Assembly: GCF_003473485.1 (NCBI RefSeq)
Contig: NC_053044.1
Span: forward strand, 31,066,091 to 31,130,090
Direction of reading: 5' to 3'
DNA length: 64,000 nucleotides
Source of the DNA: Medicago truncatula
Taxonomy: Eukaryota > Streptophyta > Magnoliopsida > Fabales > Fabaceae
Positions 35,470 to 49,987 of the stretch are shown here, one piece after another. The notes below the pieces were generated by a model. The model did no database searches. It was not told the DNA's origin and saw nothing but the letters and a program-made list of their open reading frames with translations. Position 1 is the first letter of the stretch. Each line of letters opens with the position of its first letter. A program made the position numbers and the translations under genes.

Positions 35470-37453
35470 TAATGATAATTTTGATAGCAGGTTCTATCTA
35501 CGGAATGCAGTTTTGTGGAGTACTATCCAACTAATGCAGATAGTGAGGTGTGAGGTCCAACTGGCAACCCTAAGTCCATGTTAGAACCCACTCAAACCAC
35601 TTCTCTTTTACATCTGCATTCTTGTGTCAAGGGCTCAGGGCACATCTTAACTAAGGTTAGACTGGCTCTGTTTGGATTATGCATATTGTAAACATATATC
35701 TGAAGTTTTATGGCTGTTAGATGAATACCTTTTCCGAAACTAGTTTATAATAATTCAGTGGAATATAAGTTTTCTTGTTGTGATGTGCAACTTATACTGC
35801 ACTCCTGCATCTTAAAATCTCAATACCAGTATTTTTTATCTTGCTGAAAAATCTATTATGGCCTACTTGCCACTTAATCATTCCATGTAGAGCTTTATAG
35901 CATGTTAGTCTGTCACAAAAACAGAAGACAATTATGACTGGTTGAGATTACTTGTTGTGCATGAAATTTTCGTGGCAAGTTTAGGTTTTATTAATAGTTT
36001 TACTTGCATACATTTTAGTTGCTGATATCTGTGAAATTTACCCATACAAATTGATGCATTGTATATAATTACAAACATAACCTGGTTTTGTAGTTCCTAA
36101 CTGCTGAACAAATTGAGTAGTATTTTACTGGTGGTGGGGAGGAAGTGCTGAATCTTGCCAGAAAAGGTATACTAACTTGCTTTATAAATTTCAGGTTTAT
36201 CTTTTTGCGAATATGGGCAACTTGAAAGGGAAAAAGATCCTACCAACTTTGAGATCTGAATTGTACTACTAAACAGTATACACAAATGAAGCTATTTGAC
36301 GCTGCCTTTTGTTTTTCATGTAAATGTACATGTTTAATCTGATATTTTCTTTATTTTTTAGCCATATAGGGTATTGCTAATCAACATAATCATTCTGAAA
36401 AATATATGTGCAACTTTGTATATTTGAACCGTTCTTATTTTGGGAACGCTGTTGGCCTGACTGTCTCTTCTAACATGAGTTGGGCGATTGAAACTTAGGG
36501 CTGCCAAATACTCATTGAAAAGAAAATGTGAACAAAACCTGTTAGTAATCTTGTGTCAATAAATGTACTTGTGTATATAGATTCAAACTTGTTTTTTTTC
36601 CTTGTGGTATTCTCTCATTCAATTTATTTTGCGCTTTTTATTGTTTTACACTGCACATTTCGAAGACTTTTGTGCTTCTATCATAGCCCGTCAGTTCAAA
36701 GCATGTGCCAGATTACTCTTCATTTTCTCTAGAATCAAATTCCCTTCGTGGTTGCTCGTCCTGGGGGATTCATTGCAGAATGATGAACATTTCTCTAAAT
36801 CGAACCATTTTTTGTGCTATTGTAATTGTTTGTGCTATGTAAGGGTTTAACCAATACATTCAAGTTGTTCTGTGCTTAGACGGTCTTGTGCTGATTAGTT
36901 CATACATCAGTGCATAACATAAACCTAAGCTACATAAATTGTTGCCACCATAATCTCTTGGTTTGTTCCAATCAAATTTATATGCGAACAATGCTTCTAC
37001 ATGGTGGCATATATTGTTATTCGTTTTACATCTCATTCACAAAATCATTTTAAAACCCCATTTTAGTTATTTGAATTTGAAATGTATTTTGTATTTCCGT
37101 GTATACTATAGATATAGTTTTACACCCGACCAATGTGGCCTTGAAGTCTTTATGCTTGTTCACCAAAAAAATCAAATACAACATATAAAATTGTATAGAT
37201 ATATTTGTCACTTAATTTTACTTGAATATAATAAAATTATGAAATATAATAAACGAATTGGTCTTTTTAAGTATTACTAATAACCATGTATATTAATGTA
37301 TTAATATCTGAAAACTTGTTGGTCATGTTTGAATATAAGCTTTTTTAAATCGTTCAAAACATCAATGATGACTGCCAGGAGAACCTCACTGTCCTTACCA
37401 TGACTTTATTGATATTTGTTGGACAAAAACAAGAGGAAACAAATGTGTTAGAA
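35470..37453. other. Intergenic, no gene recognised
   Basis: Unique-looking AT-rich sequence. Open frames at 36602-36850 and 36963-37280 have no motif and no splice support. It could be 3' or relic sequence of the TRF-like locus, but nothing shows it. Confidence 0.4.
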
Positions 37454-38594
37454 TGAGTAAATAGTCAATTTCTCCTCTGAAATTGTAGGTTTTGTCAATT
37501 ATCCCTTGAAATTAACAAAATTTCAATTACCCTCCCTGAAATTGCATAACGTTAATCAATTTACCCCCTCCGTTAAATTTTTCTGATAACTGTTTACGGT
37601 TATGATCAAATGCCACTTTGAAATTTTGCACTTATGTGCAAAATGTCTTCTAAACTTGATTTTTTTTTTCTTTTTATCCCTGACTCAAGATATTAAAGGC
37701 AAACAAATTAACAATTATTGATCATATAAATATGTATGGAATGTATGTTTATGCAGCTATTGGTCATATAAATCTTTATGGGAGGTATGTTACTCTCATG
37801 TGTTTTAAATATATACATATATAGAAGACTTTTTTTTACGCAAGTTGGTAATTATGTTAGAGTATGCAATCAAAAAGTACACAAGTCTTTGATAATTGTG
37901 TGTCCGTAAAGAAAATTCATAGGTTAATATATGCAGAAGGAAGAAGAAACAAGACTTAGGTTTGTGAATTTGCAACTTAATTAATGATATAATTTTTATA
38001 ATGCAGGAAATGTCATATCTATTAGCCGCAACATATTAAATAGATTATGTCATAGGTCTTCTGCATGAAGCTGATAGATCACATTGTACTACAAAGTTAT
38101 GTGATAGATATCAATTTTCAGCTGCTATGGCATTCTTGTCTTGGTTTATTTCAATAGCTTGATATTTTTTTAATGTTTGGTTTTTAGTTTTACCTTCTTT
38201 GTAAAAAAATTATTTTGCTCCTTATTGATAAATATGAAATATGAATGAAAAGGCTGCACATGATAAAACCATGATTTCTTTGACATATATTCATTCATTT
38301 TCTTATGGATAGAATTTTTATGACAATAGGTACAATATACTACTTGAAGATTTAAATGTATGATTTTTGGTAAGAAAAAAATGTAAATTTTTAAATTTAG
38401 GGGGCATTTTGCACATAAGTGCAAAATTTCAGGGGGGTATTTGATCATAATCGTAAACTGTTAATAGAAAAATTTGACGGAGGGGTAAATTGATTAACGT
38501 TATGCAATTTCAAGGAGGTAATTGAAGTTTTGTTAATTTCGGGAGTAATTGACGAAACTTACAATTTCAGAGGGAAAATTGACTATTTACTCTT
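37454..38594. mobile_element. Long-TIR (MULE-like) non-autonomous element, 1.1 kb
   Basis: The left arm 37454-37670 (gagtaaatagtcaattt; gcataacgttaatcaattta; gcacttatgtgcaaaatg) is the reverse complement of 38395-38594 with few differences. The ~740 bp between the arms codes for nothing recognisable. No clear target duplication is found, so the exact ends are approximate. Confidence 0.75.
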
Positions 38595-39370
38595 TTACTA
38601 TTTGTCAAACTTTATTATGTGTCATCAAAATAACTTAAAATCCAATACGATACACACTTCAAACTTAAAAGATTTATTTGTGATATGGGGTAAAGGATCT
38701 ATCTTTTACAAACGTCAAACTTAAAACCTCGTAATTTAGGCTTAATATTACCATCTTAAATGTCAAAACAATGACTCCGTGATTGGAGGAGGCCAACATT
38801 AGCTCTCATTGTAATTTCATATGATTTTCAAATAAGCAAAACTAATACTATGTCATGTCCAGCTTAATTTCAAATTGTTATCATTATCTATAATATTTCT
38901 ACGACTTGTGGGATGAATCACTAAACTTGACTATATGTAATGACTTTTCAAATTTAATAACTTCAATTATTTCACTTGGTGTCATAAAAATTGCGTAGAA
39001 GTATCTTAAACTATCACGTTAGCTCCAAATTATTTGAGATTGACACACTAAGAACAACAAAAACACATGACCAATGTGCTCATAATTCAACATAAATAAT
39101 TTGGCATTGTGCATCATAGGATCTATCTCCGGTCCCAATTTCAATATCATTTCTATCTCTGATGTTTCCTGATTAGTTCCTTGACATTGAATTTTCAACG
39201 ATGAAGTTGTTACACCCAAGTGAGAAAAATTTCCGACTCAGCCAATAATTTTTTTGCAGCCTCCGTATTGGGTCATTAACTCCTCTTCTTCTCTACTATA
39301 AACCATCAATGAAAAAAAAAAAAAAGGATAAATTACACTAAAGATCCTTTAAGTTTGAGGTTTGTAACAT
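38595..39370. repeat. Orphan copy of the lipid-transfer-protein promoter
   Basis: 39052-39314 matches 42051-42345, the region just upstream of the LTP gene (aacataaataatttggcatt; cattgaattttcaacg; gagaaaaat; tcattaactcctc; ataaaccatca). 38970-39015 also matches 40768-40800 (gtcataaaaattg(c/g)gtagaag). The matching coding sequence is absent after 39314, so this is a promoter without its gene. Confidence 0.7.
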
Positions 39371-39379
39371 TTAAGTTTG

Positions 39380-40196
39380 GGCGGCGTTTACGGTAGGAGA
39401 TGTGAATAGGTCTCCTACCGTACTCTCTCAACACTACATTCTTTTTACATTCCATCATCATTCTCTCTCTCCCTCCATGTTTCTGATTATCCGCCCACCA
39501 CCGCCACCAACAACAACCTTTCATGATTTTTTAACTCATCCTTTCTCTGTCAAACACGCTAATCTTCAACAGATTTCTCTATCAATTGTTGACACCGATC
39601 TTCTTCTTCCATGTATTTGGACCCAAAATGAAAAGAAAAAAAAAACAATCAATTGTTAGATCTATTTTCTACAAAGCATTCACATTCTTCTCTTTCTCCG
39701 TCATTATAATTGCTGAGAGTTGAAAATCGTTAAGAGGAACAAAGGAGTGAACTGAACAATATTTGGATATAATAATAATAATAATCAATATTCATTCTAA
39801 GATCTAAAGAACTATGAGTTCCTTCATCACCTTATGACCATACTGTTCTTCCTTCTCAAATTCACCCTCTTGAATTGTAGGAAGATATCCCATTAGAGTA
39901 TAAATATGTGTTTGTTTTTGTTGTCTTTAGAAATTATTTTGGGTAATAAGCATCCAAATCTAGTGATGAAACACTGTTACAATGCGGTGGTACCACGGTA
40001 GAGAGAGATAAAGAAAACGCAGAGAGAGAAAACAAAGGGGTGAACTGAACAACAAATTTGAAAAAATATGGTGTAAAACATCCATGATAGTTAAGATGGA
40101 CCTTCATAATCTAATGATTGCATCCATTTTACAAAAAAAAAAGTCAAGTCTCCTACGGTAGGAGACCTAAAGAGGTCTCCTACCGTAGCGTTTGCC
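39380..40196. mobile_element. 817-bp MITE with hairpin ends and 9-bp target duplication
   Basis: Flanked by perfect ttaagtttg (39371-39379 and 40197-40205). Ends are ggcggcgtttacggtagg and, as reverse complement, ggcaaacgctacggtagg. Each end is also a small palindrome: tacggtaggaga then tctcctaccgta with a ~9-base loop. The inner sequence has a frame (39402-39659) without recognisable motif. The 9-bp duplication fits Mutator-like elements. Confidence 0.8.
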
Positions 40197-40205
40197 TTAA
40201 GTTTG

Positions 40206-40985
40206 AGGTTTGTCACACATTAGTTTTTAAGTTATTTCAGTCACACATAAATCATTTAAGTTTGTAAACGTTTCCTTAGAAAGAGAGTATCCTTCTATTT
40301 TATCTCGCTGTTTTAATTTTGTACAATTTTGAAATGCACCACATCAGACCACCTATCAACTTGTCATACAACTTGCTTTGAAAATGATTAAAGGTTATGC
40401 TAACAAGTAACTTACGACATTATTAAGAAATTTGCACGGAGAAATGTCTTTTTTTTTTGAAGGAAGGAGAAATATATCTTGAAAATACAAATAGAACATA
40501 TGTTATAGTTATAAATTCACAATTTTATAAATAAAAACTACTTTTTTAACTAATTAAGTAAACAATTCCGTAAGAGTCTTTGTTAGCATTTTGCATAACT
40601 AAATCTAATTATATTTCAAAATAAGTTTTCATTATCTCTAATTTTCCTATGAGTTCTGATAGCAAAGCAGATAACTTGGGGTCAGCAAATTGGGATCCAT
40701 ACATCAATGTGTGGTTGATATATACATGAACTTTTCATTTTAATATCTTAAATTGGTTTACATGATGTCATAAAAATTGGGTAGAAGTATCTTAAGCTAT
40801 TGACCAGAACAAAAAATATTTTTATTTCTTGATTTTTTTTTCCTTTCCTTCTGAATGCTCTACTACTGAATTTTGAGACACTAAGAAGATTGTTAATTTT
40901 GGTCTATCTTGTAGTAGACCAAATTTAGGTCAGTTTTTTTTCTTCATGTAAAAGTTAAAACGATAAAGTTTTTTTTTTTTTTTTG
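40206..40985. other. Intergenic, part of the LTP-region duplication
   Basis: 40206-40300 continues the repeated ttaagtttgaggtttgt wording in which the 39380 element sits. 40725-40800 matches 38930-39015. No gene. Confidence 0.4.
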
Positions 40986-41467
40986 GTTAAATATGTTTTT
41001 AGTCCCTATAAATATATCAACTTTTCGTTTTAGTCCCTCTAAAATTTTCCTTCAACTTTTAGTCCCTATAAAATTTTCAATCTTCACTTTTGGTCCCTCT
41101 TTTGAAGTAAACTCATATCTAGAATTCATATTTTTTAATAAAATTTTTCATAAAAATTCAAAATATTATAAGAATCACTTCAAATTTTTTTTTGAATTTT
41201 TTAACAAATCATGAATTTAATATGAATTTTTATATATTTTACGGTTAAAAATGCGTATTTAATTTGTGTTTTGTTTAAAAATTCTAATTTTTTTAGAATA
41301 TTTTACACATTTCTGTACAATTTTATTAAAAAATACAAAAATTAAATTAAAAATAGGTACCAAAAGTAGTAATTGAAAATTTTATAAGGACTAAAAGTTG
41401 AAGGAAAATTTTAAAGGGACTAAAACGAAAAGTTGATATATTTATAGGGACCAAAAACATATTTAAC
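40986..41467. mobile_element. Legume 'agtccct' MITE (MULE-like)
   Basis: Left end gttaaatatgtttttagtcc and right end reverse complement gttaaatatgtttttggtcc; pairing continues over ~120 bases (tatatcaacttttcgtttta; ttttccttcaacttttagtc). It lies between T runs, which may be the target duplication. 482 bp, non-coding, about 0.9 kb upstream of the LTP gene. Confidence 0.85.
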
Positions 41468-42315
41468 TTTTTTTTTTTTAAATGCCAACCACATTCTATT
41501 TATGGGTTTTGAGTCCAAAAAGGGAAGATTCATCAAAAGTTAGCCTTCTTGAGTTTTTAACTCCTCAAACATATCAATTAGTACAATTTTTTGAATTGTT
41601 TTAGATCTCACACCTTTATCAAGTATGCATCAGTTGTAAATGCAAATGTTGGTCTCGTGTTGATTTGAACGTGGTAATGATGGATAAAAATATGTCTCTG
41701 CATCTATAGGTACATAAAATATACAATCGGATGCGGTCTAAATATTTCAATAAATTTTTACATATAAAATAAATAATAATTTATAAAAACATAAAATTAA
41801 TGATGATATTTCCAAAATATTAATGGTTTTTTTTTTCATTTTATAATATCAATATTATATGTCAATTACAAATGAATGGACTCGTGATCTGTTACTAATT
41901 TAAGCACTAAAAATAACAAACTAAATGTAGAAAGAAAGGTCAAGTTTTACGTTAAAAATAATACTTTTTCAACTTTCAAAAAATAGAATACACAATTTTC
42001 AAAAAATTATTTCATTTTATAATTCATTAACAAGGTGTCAACATTCCCCTAACAACACAAGCACTCGACCAATATGCTCATAATGCAACATAAATAATTT
42101 GGCATTGTGCACCCTAGAGTCTAGCCCTAGTTTCTAAATCATCATTGTTATACACACATTTCTACTTCTTTGAAGTTTCAAGGTAAGTTCCTTACATTGA
42201 ATTTTCAACGGCATGAATTGAATTGTCACAACCAAATGAGAAAAATCTTTGGCCCAACCAATAAATTTCTAGCTCCCCTTTGATCCGTCTTAATCACTAA
42301 CTCCTCATTCCCTCT

Positions 42316-42324
42316 CTATATAAA
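42316..42324 (+). promoter_or_regulatory. TATA box of the LTP gene
   Basis: ctatataaa in ctctctatataaaccatc, about 75 bases before the ATG. The orphan promoter copy has the degraded ctactataaacc at the same place. Confidence 0.7.
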
Positions 42325-42396
42325 CCATCATTAATACAAATAATTAACTCCAAAAACAAAAGTTGCTTACTTCCATAGAATCTTACAAGAAAAAAT

Positions 42397-43110
42397 ATGG
42401 GTAAGGTTGCATTATTTGTTTTGATGGCTTGCATGATGATAGCAAGTTCTCATGCTAAAGCAACCCTAACATGTGAGCAAACAACCATATACCTAACTCC
42501 ATGCATACCCTATGGAATGTTGGGAGGAAGTGTATCACCCTTGTGTTGCCAAGGTATTCACTCTATAAATGCTGCATATAAGAATGGCGATGATAGAAGA
42601 GTTGCATGCCATTGCATTCAGGATACAGCTGCTAAAATCCCTTTGATTGATTATACAAGAATTAATCAAATTGGTGAACTATGTGGATCTAAATGTCCCT
42701 TCAAAGTTTACCCCTCCACTGATTGCAATAAGTAAGCCTTCTCTCTTTGTATTATAGTATTCATGTCCAACTTTTATATTTACTTGGTGGTTTTGAGGTT
42801 AATTAGCACAAAACTTTTGAGGAGATCTTTACCGCACCATCGTGGTCATATCGAAACTCAAAGATTAGTCTAAACAGTTGCATGGGATACTGGGTTATAT
42901 ACAAAAATTACTCAATGATTTATTTGATTCATGTTGGAGCTTATGAAAACAACTTAAAATTTATGAAAATATAGTTTAACTTTAACCATATTTTCTCTTC
43001 GATTATCAAGCTTACAGGATTAATAGCTTATTCAATGAGTTTTGTAATTAAGCTATTTACCAAACATATCCTAATTATGGATTTTGATGTGATTGAGCAG
43101 GGTGAAGTAA
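42397..43110 (+). CDS. Non-specific lipid-transfer protein, type 1
   Basis: Exons 42397-42731 and 43101-43110; the intron just before the last codons is the usual place in LTP1 genes. The protein is 114 residues and ends NKVK. Signal peptide about 1-22 (ALFVLMACMMIASSHA), so it is secreted to the apoplast. The mature part has the eight-Cys frame of the family: C26, C36, C50-C51, C71-x-C73, C96, C110, plus an extra Cys at 100 (LCGSKCPF). TPCIPY and the late FKVYPSTDC segment match LTP1 lipid-binding proteins, which carry fatty acids or phospholipids in cuticle formation or defence. Intact, with a good TATA box upstream. Confidence 0.9.
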
Positions 43111-43305
43111 GCAGCAAAGGTTGTAACATATATCTCAAGAGCAAGACTATTTGTTACTAGTAGATAGTGCCTGAAGATTATTCTATGAAGCATAAGAAAT
43201 ATTATCTTTGCTATAAAAAATAAAGTGTTTATACCAAATAGAGAAAATAAAATAAAGTGTACTGATCGTATGTAACGATCTGCCGAATTTCTGAAATAAT
43301 ATATA

Positions 43306-44927
43306 GGCTTAAATAAGTAAAATATCTCTATAAGTTAGCGTGTTTTTCGTTTTAATCATGTATCTTTTTTTTGTTGCGAAACAACCTTTGTATTTACTTA
43401 ATTTTTTGAAATTGGTCTCTGCCGTCAGTTTTCGTAAAAGAAAAAGAAATTGTTGACTAACGAACGCAGACGTGACAATTGATGAGATGGAAAAACACGC
43501 TTATGTGGCATGAGAGATGACAACTGGTGTTAGTAGAGGGACTAAAACAAATAACACATATTTACATAGGGGTGAAATTAAAGAAATGTAATCATAAAAT
43601 TTTGAAATTTAAAACTCAAAATTTCCACCTTCTTCGTCTCTCTGTTCTTTCTCTCTTCTTCATTCCTTCCCTACCCAGCCTCTCATAGCTTGCACCCTAA
43701 AAGTAAAAACTTATCAAAAAGATCTAAATTTAGATGTTTAAAATTTCATGATTACGATTTAAAAGCAAAAGGTTGAAAAAGATTAATTAAGTAAATAAAA
43801 GAGGGGAAGAAAAAGAAGAGAGCTGAGCAGATCTTCATGTTCTGTTCCTAAGAGACAACACAAACACAAGATATGTTTTTCAATCCAAGGGATATGTTTT
43901 TTATTTTTATTTTTATCAACAAACAACAGACACAGTTATACATATTCCTCTTTTTCTTCTCCTCTCTCTCAAGACCGATAAGTTGAAATCCAGAAAACCC
44001 ATATATTGTTTGTCTCAAACCCAAAAAACTTAAATTTGATTTTTCGATTTGGGTTTTCGCTCAAGAAATCGCGTATCCTTTTCAATATGGGTTTGAAGGT
44101 TCTTGTTATTGTTTTTTAATGATGGTGATATGAGTTTGAGAAGTTTTCGATCTATTGTTGTTACTGTTGCGGGTGAAATTAATTTTGATGGATGGATGGA
44201 TGGAGCTGAACGATGGTGATGATGATGATGAATGAGGGCGATGATTTTGATGATGATGACCAATGAGGAGTCAAAATTGAAAAAAGTGTTATCCAGCCGT
44301 TTAACATCGATAATGGGTCAGCCATGGATGAGGATTCTGGAGAATGATAAGGTTTGGAGATGAAGATTTGGATCTATTTCTCTTTGAACTGATATGGGTT
44401 TTAGAAAATTTGGAGTTGATGAATTTGTCATTAAAATTGAGGAATTTGGGTTTGTTTGAATTTAGAGAAAATGAATGAATTTGGGTTTGATTTCCAGTGA
44501 TTTGGTTTTATTAAGGATTACATGTGAAATTTGGGTTTGATTTTCCAGAGAGGGAATGAAGATGAGAGAAAGAACAGAGAGAGGAAGAAGGTGGAAATAA
44601 AGGATTTTAAATTTCAAAATTTGATAATTATGTTTTTTTAATTTCGTCCTCTGTAAATATGCGTTTTTAGTTTTAGTCCCTCTACTAAGACCAATTGCCA
44701 TCTCATCAAGTACCATCTATGCGTTCATTAGCCAACAATGCTTTTATTGAACGGAATCAGACAACAGGGACCACTTTCAAAAGGTTAAGTAAATACAAGG
44801 GTTGTTTTGCAACAAAAAAAGAAACGTGAACTAAAACCAAAACAAGGGTTGTTTCACAACAAAAAAAGATACGTGAACTAAAACAAAAAACGCGCTAACT
44901 TACCGGGACCTTTTACTTATTTAAGCC
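43306..44927. mobile_element. Fold-back MULE-like element, 1.6 kb
   Basis: Perfect 9-bp target duplication taatatata (43297-43305 and 44928-44936). Ends ggcttaaataagtaaaa and ttttacttatttaagcc. The inverted arms reach about 370 bases inward (gttagcg(t/c)gtttttt; gaaacaacc; tagtagagggactaaaac; ccaccttcttc). The right arm has an internal ~55-bp doubling (caacaaaaaaagaaacgtg / caacaaaaaaagatacgtg). The ~850-bp centre has no recognised gene; gatgatgatgatg microsatellite wording at 44215-44260. Non-autonomous. Confidence 0.85.
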
Positions 44928-44936
44928 TAATATATA

Positions 44937-45139
44937 TCATCTTTCATCAATAAAAATATCCTTATTTCAAATCTGCACCCTCTCCCGGGACTTCCAACCA
45001 GCTAACTTTAATTTTCCTTCCATGTGATAAAGGTTCCACTCAATGCTTCCTTTGAAACTGAAATAATTTAAATAAACAATATTTTATATAGCAATTGAAT
45101 CGTAAATAAACAATAATTAAATAAAATTAAACAATTATA
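44937..45139. other. Intergenic, no gene seen
   Basis: Short AT-rich spacer between the fold-back element and the mobile-domain fragment. Confidence 0.4.
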
Positions 45140-45555
45140 CTTACTTCTGTGTCACTCCAAATCCTATAGGCCAAATCCTATAGGCCACATATGTACCGAC
45201 GATGGTAGAAGCTACATGTCACTAGGGCCCCAGGAAAACCTTCAAGTTTGGGTGCAACCTCCGGTACAATCTCTAATACCCACTGCTGCTCAGGATCAGC
45301 CTCACCATCCTCCTCTTGAGACGGCTGCTCATACTGAGGCTGCTCGTTGTGCTCATGAGCAATGTGGTAGTGAGAGTCCTCCTCATACTGTTGTGTAGGG
45401 TCTACTATCTAGGACGCACTCGTTTGGGGCGTCCCAATCCCACTCCCAAGCCTTCATACCTTTCTAGTAAAAGGGCGCACAACATGCATCTCTGCCCGTG
45501 CACTTGAGGTCATGGTCTCCTTACCAATTCTTCCTGTTCGGTCTGTCAGACATAT
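45140..45555 (-). pseudogene. Possible plant mobile domain (MAIN-like) protein fragment
   Basis: The minus strand gives an acidic Gln/Glu-rich stretch (EHNEQPQYEQPSQEEDGEAD), then in the next frame SWGPSDM, a stop and LLPSSVHMW. This resembles the GGPSD.SLL..Y..H motif of transposon-associated plant mobile domain proteins. Frameshifts and stops are present. The call rests on one short motif. Confidence 0.35.
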
Positions 45556-45969
45556 CTTCACAACATAAATAAATGAAAAAAAATAAATTTTTTGTTGAGA
45601 CATTTTATCAAACACCTAAAGTTCAACATAAACATTATGAGTTTATTGTGTCATTTCAATCTCCATTGGAGCAAAACTAAATCTAATCAACATCTAAAAT
45701 ACAGTTTCTAACTTATTTAATCATTAACATCCAAAAATTCTAACAATTTCATCAACCCTAAAAACCTAACATTTCAATTTTTATAAAAAAAAAATCAATT
45801 AAACAAAAATAAGTCAATGCAAAAGGATCATAAGCACTTACTTGTAATAAACGTAGAAGTTGAAGTTGAGTTTGATGAAATTCGCACTTAGAAGGATAAA
45901 ATTTGATTTGCTTTCTGTTTCAAACATAATGGCAGAGAAGCTTGTATGTTCTGATGTAAAACATACCTC

Positions 45970-46080
45970 AGCGCAAATTAACTCACGCTGGGTACCGAGC
46001 GCAAGTTAACTACCGTTGCGGTTCAATGCAAGTTAACTCACGTTGGATACCGAATGATAGTTAACTTGCACTGGGGTTAA
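45970..46080. repeat. Minisatellite, four units of ~28 bp
   Basis: Units of the type gcgcaagttaactcacgttg + gatacc occur four times in a row with substitutions; the last is partly inverted in sense (gatagttaacttgcac). Each unit contains gttaact or aattaact. Confidence 0.7.
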
Positions 46081-47390
46081 TTGGGGAATTTCGAGGTGAA
46101 AATAAGCAAAAACAAAAGGGAGAAGAGCAACTTTCATAACCTTAAGTCGAAACATAATTCATTTAGACAGACTCACACAATTGGAAAATGTACAATGAAA
46201 TTTTTTTTAATAGTATTTATTTTTAAAATAATTAAATAAAATGTATAGTTATTCGGTGTCTCTAACCTATTTTTATTTGGACTTGTGATCATAGAACTTG
46301 ATCCACCTTGATTTTGTAAAAGTTACACTTTATACCTTTTACAAAATCATGACGAGTCATCGTGATCTTGAAACGCGCACAGTGATACCAAACATACACT
46401 AAACAAATTACCGTCCTATGTGCCTTTCCTCTTTGTTTCAACCGTCTTCAATATTTGATCGATGAATTTTATTGAAATCTGGCCTACAACAACAAACAGT
46501 GACACCTTAAATAAGACAGCTGCTACAGACACAATTTTGCCTTATCCTTGTTTGAGTATTTGGGACCCCTCCAAACAGCTTTTGAATATTAATGTCTTGG
46601 TAAGACAAAAAGTAGACAAGACAAGAGTTAAGACGTACGGCAGAGAGAGAACCTAGAGAGGGTTGCCATTCTTATCTCCAAGACTTTAAAGACAAATGAC
46701 AGCTTCTGTTAAGAAAGCCAAAATCCTAATACATGGATGAGATATTTTGAACCTTATCTCTAAATTCATGGTTGATGAAGTCATTTATTAGTTATAGCTA
46801 CAAAAAAATAGGACGCAATGCAATCAGTTAAGACATGTAACATGTCTAGTTGAGCAATAATAGAAGTCTCTAAAACTTTTTCTTAATGAGGAAAAGGAAC
46901 CAAAGACATAAATCTAAAACTATAATGATAACAATAAAAGATTACTAAAAGTACATTTTACAGATCCTTTTCTGTTTTGGATAATTCATCTTACATGTCC
47001 TTCAATTGGAACAATACAACAAATCATAGTTTACATATTTGTATCATGTAAATGATGATACACATGACCAAAGAGGGATCAAAAAGCATCCCAACATACA
47101 AAGGTACAAAGTGAATGACCTTTCATTCTGAATTTTTCAAAACCCACAACACCAAAACGCCACGCTTCAATATGATTGCGCGGACTTTTTGCGACAAAAC
47201 CACGAGGGTGCTTCCCCTATCTGGGGAGCATATCCCTAAGAATAAACAATCAAGAATCATTTCTTAATCTAAATGGAATATTTAATGAAACATAGAACCT
47301 TCATTAGATGACTACATGTCAACACTATAGACAATTGAAGATAATGGAGCACCATAAATAAGTCAGTAGGTCAAGGAGTTTAGGTTATAT
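46081..47390. other. Intergenic; 3' flank of the bZIP gene at the right
   Basis: 46260-46400 has repeat wording around ttttgtaaaagttacacttt and ttttacaaaatcatgacgag that forms a short inverted pair. 46900-47390 is probable 3' UTR of the bZIP gene. No other gene. Confidence 0.4.

Positions 47391-49987
<2,597 letters not shown>

Noticed and set aside
36602..37280. Two open frames of 82 and 105 codons
   Set aside because: AT-rich, no motifs, no splice partners; probably chance.
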